A stretch of 64,000 nucleotides of DNA, taken from contig NZ_FNUJ01000001.1 of the NCBI RefSeq assembly GCF_900107925.1, positions 1,240,001 to 1,304,000 on the forward strand, in the 5' to 3' direction. The translations under genes and the position numbers were made by a program. The notes under the pieces were generated by a model. That model did not search any database. It was not told the origin of the DNA and saw only the letters and a list, made by a program, of their open reading frames with translations. The stretch comes from Amycolatopsis pretoriensis. Lineage in GTDB: Bacteria > Actinomycetota > Actinomycetes > Mycobacteriales > Pseudonocardiaceae. How positions within the stretch are numbered: position 1 is the first letter of the stretch; each line of letters begins with the position of its first letter. Positions 40,784 through 48,797 of the stretch are shown piece by piece.

Positions 40784-42760
40784 TCACCCGTCGGTCACCA
40801 ACGCCAGGTACGGCCCGAACTCCCGGTCCAGGCACAGCCGGCCCAGCTTGCGGTACTCCCGGGCCACCGCGCCGACCAGGTCGCTCATCGCCACCGGACG
40901 GCCCGCCTCGGCCGCCAGGTACGCCCCCGTCACCGCCGCCGACCGGATGTGCCCGCCCGCCAGCTCGAACGCCCCCGCCAGGAACCCCAGGTCCAGGTCC
41001 GCCGCGCGCGGCAGGCGGGTGCCGAGGCAGCGGTCCCACAGCCGGTGGCGCAGCTCGACGTCGGGCAGCGGGAAGTCCACGATCACGTCGAGCCGCCGGG
41101 TGAACGCCTCGTCGAGGTTGGCGCGCAGGTTCGTCGCCAGCACCGCGATGCCGTCGAACGTCTCCATCCGCTGCAGCAGGTAGGCGCTTTCGATGTTGGC
41201 GTACCGGTCGTGGGCGTCGCGGACCTCCGAGCGCTTGCCGAAGATCGCGTCCGCCTCGTCGAACAGCAGCACGGCGTTGACCCCGGACGCCTCGGTGAAG
41301 ATCCGCTCCAGGTTCTTCTCCGTCTCACCGACGTACTTGTCCACCACGGTCGCCAGGTTCACCGTGTACAGGTCCAGCCCGAGCGACGCGGCCACGACCT
41401 CCGCCGACATCGTCTTGCCGGTCCCCGAGTCACCCGCGAACAGCCCCGTCACGCCCCGGCCGCGCCCGCCGCCCGGGCGCATCCGCCACTCGTCGAGCAC
41501 CTGGTCGCGGTAGCGGGCCCGGGCGGCCAGCTCGTCCAACAGCGAGAGCACCCCCGCCGGCAGCACCAGGTCCGGCCAGCCGACCGCCGGTTCGATCCGC
41601 CGCGCGAGCCGCTGCAGGCCGGCGGCGTTCTGGCTCCGCGCGCCCGCGCGCAGGTGCGCCGTCCGCACCAGCCCGCCGTCGGCCAAAGCCGTCACCGACG
41701 CGGCTTTCGCGGCACGCGCGATCTGCCCCGGCCCCAGGACGAAGTGCGCGGTGGCTTCCCCCGGGTCGACGTCCGGGGCGAGCCGGCCCTCGAGGCGGCT
41801 GCGCCAGAGTTCCGCGCGCCGGGCCGCGGGCAGCGGCATCGCGTCGAGCTGCAACGGCGCGGTCGCGCTCCACCGCGGGTCCCACGCCCCGGTGCCGTGC
41901 ACCACCAGCGGGACCGCCGGGTGCGCCAGGTCTTCCAGCCGCGGGTCCTCCACCGGGCCCAGCACGATCCCGGCGCCGCGCAGCAACGCCTCCCGCCGCA
42001 GCGATCCGGTCAGCTCGAGCTCGGCCTGCCAGCGCGGCGCGTCCACCACCAGCGCAGGGAAGCCGGCCGCGGCCAGCGCGCCGACACCGAGCTCCTCCGC
42101 GCCGCCACCGGGGTGTTCCTTGAGGTAGACCAGCCCGACCCGGTCGCGGATCGCGCGGGCGAGCCGGTCGCGGCCCGGGACTTCGACGAGCTCGGTGCCC
42201 AGGCGCGCGCAGCCGGCCAGCTCGGGGGCGAGCCGGTCGTCGCCGAGCAGGTGGTTCACCACCCGGTCCGGGACGCGCAGCGTGCGCGAGAGGAACGGCC
42301 GGTCGTCGTCGCCCACGGTGAGCAGGCCGCAGGTGAGCAGCGGGGAGTCGGCGTCGAGCCGCGCGCGCCCGGCGGCCGAGGCCTCGGGGATCCCGCACAG
42401 GCGCAGCGCCAGCCCGGCGGTCGCGCGGCGCCGGGTCACGTCGTCGTTGAGGTAGCCGTAGAACTGTTCGAACCGGCTGTCCAGATCGGGCGCCAGGGCG
42501 ACCAGCAGCAGTTCGACGTCGACGCCGGTGAGGCCCGCGCGGTCGGCGAGCGGGCGCAGCCGGCCGTCCGGCACGGAGTCGGCGAACGGCGTGAACGGCT
42601 CGCGGTGGCTGTCCAGCAGCGCGTCGATCGCCTCGTGCGAGAGGTACAGGCCGCGGAAGGGGTCGTCGGGGTTCGGGTCGGCCGCGCGCCGGCTGTCGAC
42701 CGCGTCGCGGATGCGCTGTTCGAGCCGGGCCACCCGCTCGAACAGGTATCCCTGGCTCAC
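40784..42760 (-). CDS. eCIS AAA+ ATPase (Afp15-like)
   Basis: AAA+ ATPase of 658 residues found in all eCIS loci and thought to aid sheath or particle assembly. The N-terminal 400 residues are a family-specific region (LFERVARLEQRIRDAVDSRR; PFRGLYLSHEAIDALLD). The AAA module starts near 440: Walker A GLFAGDSGTGKTMSAEVVAA, Walker B AVLLFDEADAIFGKRSEVRD, sensor 1 IAVLATNLRANLDEAFTRRL and arginine-finger region RRLDVIVDFPLPD. The GTG at 42760 overlaps the DUF4255 stop as GTGA, so the two are coupled. Confidence 0.94.
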   Translation of the reverse strand: MSQGYLFERVARLEQRIRDAVDSRRAADPNPDDPFRGLYLSHEAIDALLDSHREPFTPFADSVPDGRLRPLADRAGLTGVDVELLLVALAPDLDSRFEQFYGYLNDDVTRRRATAGLALRLCGIPEASAAGRARLDADSPLLTCGLLTVGDDDRPFLSRTLRVPDRVVNHLLGDDRLAPELAGCARLGTELVEVPGRDRLARAIRDRVGLVYLKEHPGGGAEELGVGALAAAGFPALVVDAPRWQAELELTGSLRREALLRGAGIVLGPVEDPRLEDLAHPAVPLVVHGTGAWDPRWSATAPLQLDAMPLPAARRAELWRSRLEGRLAPDVDPGEATAHFVLGPGQIARAAKAASVTALADGGLVRTAHLRAGARSQNAAGLQRLARRIEPAVGWPDLVLPAGVLSLLDELAARARYRDQVLDEWRMRPGGGRGRGVTGLFAGDSGTGKTMSAEVVAASLGLDLYTVNLATVVDKYVGETEKNLERIFTEASGVNAVLLFDEADAIFGKRSEVRDAHDRYANIESAYLLQRMETFDGIAVLATNLRANLDEAFTRRLDVIVDFPLPDVELRHRLWDRCLGTRLPRAADLDLGFLAGAFELAGGHIRSAAVTGAYLAAEAGRPVAMSDLVGAVAREYRKLGRLCLDREFGPYLALVTDG

Positions 42761-43413
42761 CGGGACTTCCGGTGGTCCCGCGCCATCGCGACGCGGCGCT
42801 GCCCCTCGACCGCGCCGGCGCCGGACACGTGGTGGCCGACGCGGTCGTCGCCGGTGTCGAGCTTGAGGCCTTCCTTCGCCGGCGGGCCGGCCGGGTAGAC
42901 GCGTCCACTGTGGATCGGTGCCGAGACGACGACGTCCAGCGACGGCTTGAGCTCGCCGCCGAGCGCGGTCCAGACGTCGGCGAACGCGCGGTCCTCCGGC
43001 GGCGGCAGCGCGACGGTCATCGGCACCGGCAGCCCCATCTCGGCCAGCGAGCCGGAGAGCACCTCGGCCGGGACGGCTTCGTGGCGCAGCAGGCCGAGCA
43101 GCAGGTCCGAGAGCACGCGGTGTTCGTCCTCCGGCCGTTGGGTCCACGCGGTGACCAGGTAGGACAGCTTGACGTGCTTGGGCGGCAGGTGCCGCGCGGC
43201 GATCTGGCCGCGCTGGTCGTACTCGCTGAGCAGCCCGCGCGAGCGGCGGCGCATGTCCTCGCGCACGTCGTAGAGGTAGATGTTGACGGTGGGGGCGTTG
43301 CGCCGGGCCGCCCAGTCCTTGGTGGGTGCTTCGAAGGCGACGTCGACCTCGCTGCCGCGCAGCGCCTCGTCCTTCACCAGCCGCCGCAGCGCCTCGTCGA
43401 CCTCGTGGATCAC
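42757..43413 (-). CDS. DUF4255 protein, eCIS tail terminator-like (Afp16-like)
   Basis: Protein of 218 residues whose N-terminal DUF4255 domain corresponds to the Pvc16/Afp16 cap protein that ends tube growth. Family phrases: VIHEVDEALRRLVKDEALRG, TVNIYLYDVREDMRRRSRGL, LSYLVTAWTQRPEDEHRVLS and PAEVLSGSLAEMGLPVPMTV. The GTG at 43413 has AGGAGG at good spacing. The last 60 residues are linker-like. A palindrome is found 95 bases upstream, and the ATPase gene follows in the same transcript. Confidence 0.93.
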   Translation of the reverse strand: MIHEVDEALRRLVKDEALRGSEVDVAFEAPTKDWAARRNAPTVNIYLYDVREDMRRRSRGLLSEYDQRGQIAARHLPPKHVKLSYLVTAWTQRPEDEHRVLSDLLLGLLRHEAVPAEVLSGSLAEMGLPVPMTVALPPPEDRAFADVWTALGGELKPSLDVVVSAPIHSGRVYPAGPPAKEGLKLDTGDDRVGHHVSGAGAVEGQRRVAMARDHRKSR

Positions 43414-43507
43414 CGGCGGACCTCCTCGGACTGGCGGTCTTCCCACGATGGGCGATGGGGGGCCGGCCGCCCAGCCGCGCAGCGGCAGACCTTCGGGTAC
43501 GGCGGGC

Positions 43508-43521
43508 TGCCCGTACGGGCA
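43508..43521. promoter_or_regulatory. eCIS-locus palindrome 4, TGCCCG-TA-CGGGCA
   Basis: Identical to palindrome 1. It lies in the 113-base gap upstream of the DUF4255 gene (start 43413), just after the end of the gene that stops at 43527. Confidence 0.7.
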
Positions 43522-43526
43522 GGAGC

Positions 43527-44225
43527 TCACCGGACGGGCAGGTAGGCGGCGACGTCGGCGAGCGCGTCGAGGGTGTCGCCGCCGACGTGCCCGGTCGCGG
43601 TGTCGGCTTCGGCGACGACCATGGCGTGGCCGTCGGGCCGGGGCTCGTAGTGCAGCCCGGTCATCCGCACGCCGGCGACGCCGAGGACGGCCGCGATCTC
43701 CAGGGGCCGCACGTCTCCGCTGCCTTGGATGGCTTCGACCTTCTCGAACGCGGCAGCCTGCTTCGCCGACCGGAAGCCGACCCGCACCACGGAGATGACC
43801 GCGGCGTTGCCGTGGCCGTCGCCGACCGCGAGCAGCATCCGGTCGAGCGACGTGCACGGCGTCGTGACCAGGAAGTCGCGGACCCGGTCGGTCGCGGCGG
43901 CGAGGCAGTCGCCCTCGTGCCGGGCGACGCGTTTGAGCTCCTTGAGCTTCAGCCGGCTCCAGGCCTCGTCCGCCTTGCCGCGCTTGGCCGACTCGCGCGC
44001 CTCCGCCCGGCGGGTCTTCAGCGAACGCCCGGGCAGGGAGTCGACGACGTCGCCGGCGGCGTTGCCCGGCAACGCTTCCGCCGCCCCACCCCCGCCGGCC
44101 GCGCCACCGAACGCGCCGGCCCCGCCGCCGGCGACGGCCAGCCCGACCGCCGCGGCGACCACGGTGCCCGTCCCCTTGCCGCGGATGTAGATCCGCTTGC
44201 CGTCCTTGGTGATCCATCGCCCCAC
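43527..44225 (-). CDS. Hypothetical protein with Gly/Ala-rich segment
   Basis: Protein of 232 residues, not recognised. It starts MGRWITKDGKRIYIRGKGTG, then a Gly/Ala-rich hydrophobic stretch (about 20-46) that could be a weak membrane segment. A basic helical part follows (RSLKTRRAEARESAKRGKAD), and the last 100 residues are a globular domain with TTPCTSLDRMLLAVGDGHGN and AFEKVEAIQGSGDVRPLEI, ending in a beta-rich part. It precedes the DUF4255 gene on the same strand, but the palindrome lies between them, so it need not be part of the eCIS transcript. Confidence 0.75.
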   Translation of the reverse strand: MGRWITKDGKRIYIRGKGTGTVVAAAVGLAVAGGGAGAFGGAAGGGGAAEALPGNAAGDVVDSLPGRSLKTRRAEARESAKRGKADEAWSRLKLKELKRVARHEGDCLAAATDRVRDFLVTTPCTSLDRMLLAVGDGHGNAAVISVVRVGFRSAKQAAAFEKVEAIQGSGDVRPLEIAAVLGVAGVRMTGLHYEPRPDGHAMVVAEADTATGHVGGDTLDALADVAAYLPVR

Positions 44226-44288
44226 GGGGCCATCATCGAGGCGATCTCCGCCGCCCGGGCCCGATGGCCGGGAACTGACCGGCGTTTG

Positions 44289-44780
44289 TCACGTTCGCAG
44301 CAGACCCAGCACCGCGGCGGACTTCGGCTCGTCCAGGAACCGCAGGCCCATGAAGTGGTCGCCGGGGTTGAACCCGGGCAACGCCCAGATCTCCTCGTAC
44401 GGCATCCCGACGCGCTCGTAGTGCCGGAGGCTGTAGACGTTGCTGAACAAGCACTTCCCCGGATCCGGGTTCCACAGCCGGCGCGCGAAGGCGGGGTTGC
44501 GGAAGCCGTGCCCGACTTCGGCGGTGGCCTGGACGTGCTTGCGGCCGGTGAACAGCACGACGTCGCCGGTGGTGACGGTGTCCATCCGGCGGTCGTACTT
44601 GTCCTTGGCGCCCCAGAACCGGGCCTGGCCATCGGGGTGCAGCGCCTGCAGGCGGGCGAGGTCCGCGGGGTCGAGCAGGTCGGCGTGCGCCCGGAAGTCC
44701 ACGGTGTTTTCCAGCGACTCGGCCCCGTAGCGGCGCGAGTCGGCGGTGCCGTAGGCGGGCTGGATGAAAACCTGGACCAC
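44289..44780 (-). CDS. Stand-alone EVE/PUA-like domain protein (tentative)
   Basis: Protein of 163 residues. Phrases such as GDVVLFTGRKHVQATAEVGH, FRNPAFARRLWNPDPGKCLF, VGMPYEEIWALPGF and HFMGLRFLDE resemble the EVE/PUA-like nucleic-acid-reader domain seen at the N-terminus of modification-dependent restriction enzymes; this is a memory-based, low-certainty link. No nuclease domain is attached. GTG 44780 is the most likely start. It is divergent from the small plus-strand gene at 44820. Confidence 0.65.
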   Translation of the reverse strand: MVQVFIQPAYGTADSRRYGAESLENTVDFRAHADLLDPADLARLQALHPDGQARFWGAKDKYDRRMDTVTTGDVVLFTGRKHVQATAEVGHGFRNPAFARRLWNPDPGKCLFSNVYSLRHYERVGMPYEEIWALPGFNPGDHFMGLRFLDEPKSAAVLGLLRT

Positions 44781-44819
44781 CTCCGCACGGTACCCCGCCG
44801 GGGCGGCAGGATAGACGGG

Positions 44820-45213
44820 GTGGGGATCACCGAACAGTTCGCCGTGCTCGTCGCCGGGCTGAGCAACCAGAACGAAGTCTTCGCCGTCTCCGGCGAACGA
44901 GACGGCACCGCGTTGGCCGAGCACGTCCACGCCCTCGCCGCCACCGGTGAGCAGCAGTGGGAAGTCCACATCGACCCCCGCGAACCCGCGGTCGATGTGG
45001 CGCAGGTCGGCTCGGCTCTCCGGTCCGTCCCGCGCGAGCTGGCCGAGCGACGTCTGGCGGCGCTGACGTCGCGCAGCATTGTCTACACCTACGACGTCAT
45101 GGACGGAGATCGCGCGCGGGAGCTCGCCGGTGACCCGCTGCACGTTCGACGGGGTGGTCGCCGCCACCACCCCCACGCACTTCGCCGTCCTGCTCCAGCT
45201 CGGCGAAGACTGA
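44820..45213 (+). pseudogene. Small hypothetical gene with apparent +1 frameshift
   Basis: From GTG 44820 the frame reads naturally: EQFAVLVAGLSNQNEVFAVS, then WEVHIDPREPAVDVAQVGSA and SRSIVYTYDVMDGD. After about 45105 that frame turns into Arg/His-rich nonsense and runs into the next gene. One base forward, the frame reads RGSSPVTRCTFDGVVAATTP then THFAVLLQLGED and stops at 45213, one base before the end of the convergent amidohydrolase gene. This fits a single protein of about 130 residues broken by one extra base near 45103-45110: a mutation, a sequence error or a programmed shift. Function unknown. Confidence 0.45.
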
Positions 45214-45214
45214 C

Positions 45215-46630
45215 TCAGCCGCCGTGGGTGGCGTCGCTCTGGTAGTCGGTGTACGTGTACGGGTTGTCCAGGATCTTCGTCTCCGGGACGTCCGGGTTCA
45301 TCCCCTTCGCCCACGCCTCCTCCCCCAGCTGCCCGCGCAGGTACTCCACCGTCCCTTCGACGCGCCGGCGGAGCGCGGGGAGGTCCACGTCGACCAGCCG
45401 CCCGTCGCGCTTGACCACGCGGCCGTTCACCAGGACCGTGTGGACGTCGCCGCGCTGGGCCTGGAACGCCACGTGGCCGTACGGGTTCAGCAGCGGGAAC
45501 GACACCGGTGAGTGGTCGTTCTTCAGCAGCACCACGTCGGCCTTCTTGCCCACCTCGAGGCTGCCGATGTCCGTGCGTCCCAGCGCGGCCGCGCCGCCGC
45601 GGGTGGCCCACTCCACCACCTGCTCCGCGCGCAGCGCCGCGTGCGTGACCGTTTCGCCTTTCGCGTGCGCCTCGAGGTGTTCGCGGGAGCGGTCTGCGCC
45701 CAGCGTCGTGCGCATCGCCGTGAACAGGTCGCCGCTCCACCAGACCGAGGTGTCCATCGACAGCGACACCGGGATGCCGTACTGCCGCAGCGCCCACGTG
45801 GACGGGTAGCCCTGGCCCGCGCTCTGCTCGCTTTCGGTCGACACCGACGCCGACCCACCGGTCGCGGCGATCCGGTGGTAGGAGTCGGCCGAGAGCGACG
45901 CGCTGTGGACGTAGATCGTCTCCGGGGTCATGAACCCGTGGTCGTGCATGAGGCGGATGCCGTCGTCGCCGGTCGCGCCCCAGACCCCGGCGTGCGTCGT
46001 GACCGGCACGCCCAGCTCGCGGGCCACCTCGAACGCCGGCTTTTCCGGGAACGCCGGGTCGCCGGTGACGTCGAACGCGAGCTGGAAGCCGAGGTCGCCG
46101 CCGGTGCGGCGGGAGACGAAGTCGCGGAACTCCGGCGTGCCCGTCCAGTTCGCCGGGGCGTCCTGGATGTTGCCGTAGGCCAGCACGAACCGGCCGGGAA
46201 CGGCTTCGAGCGCGTCGGCCGCCGCATCGGCGTGCTGGGTGGTCTGCAGGCCGTGGGACCAGTCGACGGTGGTCGTGACGCCGGCTTCGAGCGCTTCCCA
46301 CGCGCCGAGCAGGTTGCCCGCGTAGATGTCCTCGGGGCGGAACACCTTGCCCCATTCGAGGTAGTACCAGACGAAGTACTGGGTCAGCGTCCAGTCGGCG
46401 CCGTAGCCGCGCATGGCCGTCTGCCACAGGTGGCGGTGGGTGTCGATCATCCCCGGCAGCACGATCCCGCCGGTCGCGTCGATCTCGGTCGTGCCCTCCG
46501 GGACGTCGAGTGCCGGGCCGATCGCGGCGATCCGGTCGTCGGTGACCAGGACGTCGGCGCCGGGCAGGACCCGGGGGGCGTCGTCGAGGGTCAGCACCGT
46601 GCCACCCCGCAGGACGATCGATCCAGACAT
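45215..46630 (-). CDS. Amidohydrolase / deaminase family protein
   Basis: Metal-dependent hydrolase of 471 residues of the cytosine-deaminase-like (TRZ/ATZ, SsnA) group. It shows the first metal motif GIVLPGMIDTHRHLWQTAMR, HAGVWGATGDDGIRLMHDHG, YVHSASLSADSYHRIAATGG with the third His, and SLSMDTSVWWSGDLFTAMRT with the metal Asp. The usual end GSLEVGKKADVVLLKNDHSP followed by VLVNGRVVKRDGRLV is present. The first step of breakdown of an N-containing ring or amide is plausible. It is divergent from the IclR regulator, with a GTCCG-N5-CGGAC site 24 bases before its ATG. Confidence 0.9.
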   Translation of the reverse strand: MSGSIVLRGGTVLTLDDAPRVLPGADVLVTDDRIAAIGPALDVPEGTTEIDATGGIVLPGMIDTHRHLWQTAMRGYGADWTLTQYFVWYYLEWGKVFRPEDIYAGNLLGAWEALEAGVTTTVDWSHGLQTTQHADAAADALEAVPGRFVLAYGNIQDAPANWTGTPEFRDFVSRRTGGDLGFQLAFDVTGDPAFPEKPAFEVARELGVPVTTHAGVWGATGDDGIRLMHDHGFMTPETIYVHSASLSADSYHRIAATGGSASVSTESEQSAGQGYPSTWALRQYGIPVSLSMDTSVWWSGDLFTAMRTTLGADRSREHLEAHAKGETVTHAALRAEQVVEWATRGGAAALGRTDIGSLEVGKKADVVLLKNDHSPVSFPLLNPYGHVAFQAQRGDVHTVLVNGRVVKRDGRLVDVDLPALRRRVEGTVEYLRGQLGEEAWAKGMNPDVPETKILDNPYTYTDYQSDATHGG

Positions 46631-46654
46631 GGCTGCCTCCGGTTGCGTACACTC

Positions 46655-46669
46655 GTCCGCTCTACGGAC
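46655..46669. promoter_or_regulatory. Candidate IclR operator 1, GTCCG-N5-CGGAC
   Basis: 15-bp inverted repeat in the divergent gap, 24 bases from the amidohydrolase start and 92 from the iclR-type gene start. A site identical outside its 5-base spacer, including the flanking C and A, occurs at 47607. IclR regulators bind inverted repeats of this size. Confidence 0.65.
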
Positions 46670-46761
46670 ACTGAAGGGGTGACGCCACCTTCGTCCAGTG
46701 CCGGGCCGGTGTCAATCCCCGCCGCTACGCTGCGGGCAGGACTGCGAGAGGGAGGTCGTGC

Positions 46762-47571
46762 ATGCCACGCGAGGGAACGGGTCCCGACTTCATCGAAGCG
46801 CTGGCGCGCGGGCTCGAGGTGATCACGGCGTTCGGCCCGCACCGGGCGGAGATGACGCTGGCCGAGGTGGCGACCGCCGCCGGCCTGGCCCGCCCGACCG
46901 CGCGGCGGATCCTGCTCACCCTGGAGGAGCTCGGGTACGTCCGCGTCGGCGGGCGCGGCTACGCGCTGACCCCGCGCGTGCTCGACCTCGGCGTCGCCTA
47001 CGTGCGGTCGATGGGTCTGTGGGACGTCGCCCGCCCGCACCTGGAACGCCTGGTCGAGCGCACGAACGAGTCGTGCTCGATCGCCCAGCTCGACGGCTCG
47101 GACATCGTCTACGTCGCCCGGGTCGCGGTGCCGAAGATCGTCGCGCTGGCCGTGCAGATCGGCACCCGCTTCCCCGCGCTGCCGACGTCGCTGGGCAAGG
47201 TCCAGCTGGCCGCGCTGGCCCCGGAAGAACTGGAGACGGTACTGGCCCAGCCGACGCGCTCCGGGCTCGTCCCGCGCTGGCGGCCCGGCCGCGCCGAGCG
47301 CGACGCCGAGCTGCGCGAGGTCCGCGCCCGCGGGTGGGCCCTGACCGACGAGCAGCTCGCGCTGGGCATCCGGTCGGTCGCCGCGCCCCTGCGCGACGGG
47401 TCCGGGCGGGTGATCGCCGGGGTCAACGTCAACTGCCACGCCGCCGAGACGCCGGTGGAGCGCCTGCTGGAGCACCACCTGCCGCTGCTGCTGCAGACCG
47501 CCGGGGAGATCAGCGCCGACTTCGCGCGGCTCGACGACGTCCCGCACGTCACCGTGCCCGCGGTGTCTTGA
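46762..47571 (+). CDS. IclR-family transcriptional regulator
   Basis: Regulator of 269 residues. The N-terminal winged helix (about 8-70) reads ARGLEVITAFGPHRAEMTLA, EVATAAGLARPTARRILLTL and EELGYVRVGGRGYAL. The IclR effector domain fills the rest (VERTNESCSIAQLDGSDIVY; LPTSLGKVQLAAL; GWALTDEQLALGIRSVAAPL; GVNVNCHAAETPV), as in PcaR/PobR-type regulators of aromatic catabolism. The two GTCCG-N5-CGGAC sites around it suggest that it controls both the divergent amidohydrolase and the downstream catabolic genes, and itself. Confidence 0.93.
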   Translation: MPREGTGPDFIEALARGLEVITAFGPHRAEMTLAEVATAAGLARPTARRILLTLEELGYVRVGGRGYALTPRVLDLGVAYVRSMGLWDVARPHLERLVERTNESCSIAQLDGSDIVYVARVAVPKIVALAVQIGTRFPALPTSLGKVQLAALAPEELETVLAQPTRSGLVPRWRPGRAERDAELREVRARGWALTDEQLALGIRSVAAPLRDGSGRVIAGVNVNCHAAETPVERLLEHHLPLLLQTAGEISADFARLDDVPHVTVPAVS

Positions 47572-47606
47572 CCGCGGAGAGCGGCGGAGGCAAACTGCGG
47601 ACAGAC

Positions 47607-47621
47607 GTCCGTCCGACGGAC
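47607..47621. promoter_or_regulatory. Candidate IclR operator 2, GTCCG-N5-CGGAC
   Basis: Second copy of the 15-bp inverted repeat, in the 68-base gap after the iclR-type gene and 18 bases before the GTG of the CoA-transferase. At that position a bound regulator would overlap the transcription or translation start of the catabolic operon. Confidence 0.65.
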
Positions 47622-47639
47622 AGGAAGCGAGGGAACCGG

Positions 47640-48797
47640 GTGAACACCAGTGCGGCCGGCCCGCTGACCGGGCTGCTGGTCGCGGACTTCTCCCGGGTGC
47701 TCGCCGGCCCCTACGCCACGATGCTGCTGGCGGACCTGGGCGCCGAGGTCGTCAAGGTCGAGGGCCCGCAGGGCGACGAGACGCGCACGTGGATGCCGCC
47801 GGTGCGCGGCGACGTCTCGACCTACTACCTCGGGGTGAACCGCGGGAAGCGCTCGATCGCCCTCGACCTGCGCGAGGAAGCCGACGCTGCCGTCGCCCGC
47901 GAGCTGGCGGCGCGGGCGGACGTGCTGATCGAGAACTTCAAGCCCGGCGGTCTGGCCAAGTACGGTCTCGCCTTCGACGACGTCCGAGCCACGAACCCCG
48001 GTGTCGTCTACGCCTCCATCAGCGGCTTCGGCTCCGGCGACGGCCGGCACGTGCCCGGCTACGACCTGATGGTGCAGGCGATCTCGGGGCTGATGAGCCT
48101 GACCGGCGACCCGGACGGCCCGCCGTACCGGGCCGGGATCTCGGTGTTCGACGTGATGGCGGGCAACCACGCGGTGATCGGCATCCTCGCCGCGCTGCGC
48201 CACCGCGACGCGACCGGCGAGGGCCAGCACGTCGAGGTGAACCTGCTGTCCTCGGCGCTGACCGGGCTGGTCAACCACAGCTCGGCCTACGCCGCCGGCG
48301 GGGTGGTGCCCTACCGGATGGGCAACGCCCACCCGAGCGTCTTCCCCTACGAACCGCTGCCGACCGCCGACGCCGACCTGATCGTCGCCGCGGCCAACGA
48401 CGGGCAGTTCCGGCGCCTGTGCGAAGTCCTCGGCCTGCCCGATGTCCCGGCCGACCCGCGGTTCGCCCGCAACGCCGACCGCACGAAGAACCGCGAGGAG
48501 CTGCGGCCGATCCTCGTCGAACGGCTCAAGGAACGCACCGCGGTGGAGTGGTTCGACGCGCTGACCGAGGTCGGCGTCCCGTGTGGACCGATCAACACCA
48601 TCGACGGCGGGTTCGCGATGGCCGAACGCTTCGGCCTCGACCCGATCGTCGACGTCGGCGAAGGCGACCGCGCCGTCCCGACGACCCGCCACCCGATCCG
48701 CTTCTCCGCGACCCCGGCCGCCTACCGGCTGCCGCCGCCGGAGCTCGACGAACACGGCGCCGAACTGCGCACCTGGCTCACGGAGACCCCGCGATGA
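47640..48797 (+). CDS. CaiB/BaiF-type CoA-transferase (class III)
   Basis: Family III CoA-transferase of 385 residues, moving CoA from one carboxylic acid to another. Family phrases: VADFSRVLAGPYATMLLADL, GAEVVKVEGPQGDETR, NRGKRSIALDLREEADAAVA, YASISGFGSGDGRHVPGYDL with the candidate catalytic Asp, and AGISVFDVMAGNHAVIGILA. The substrate is not evident. The GTG follows GAGGGA. Its stop overlaps the ATG of the citryl-CoA lyase-like gene (ATGA), so transfer of CoA to a citrate-like acid followed by cleavage is a reasonable inference. Confidence 0.92.
   Translation: MNTSAAGPLTGLLVADFSRVLAGPYATMLLADLGAEVVKVEGPQGDETRTWMPPVRGDVSTYYLGVNRGKRSIALDLREEADAAVARELAARADVLIENFKPGGLAKYGLAFDDVRATNPGVVYASISGFGSGDGRHVPGYDLMVQAISGLMSLTGDPDGPPYRAGISVFDVMAGNHAVIGILAALRHRDATGEGQHVEVNLLSSALTGLVNHSSAYAAGGVVPYRMGNAHPSVFPYEPLPTADADLIVAAANDGQFRRLCEVLGLPDVPADPRFARNADRTKNREELRPILVERLKERTAVEWFDALTEVGVPCGPINTIDGGFAMAERFGLDPIVDVGEGDRAVPTTRHPIRFSATPAAYRLPPPELDEHGAELRTWLTETPR

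Noticed and set aside
17980..43413. Interpretation as a prophage, R-type pyocin or type VI secretion system
   Set aside because: No capsid, portal, terminase, integrase or lysis genes; only one sheath gene and no TssJLM membrane complex. The AAA+ ATPase, DUF4255, DUF4157 and DUF6760 genes are eCIS markers.
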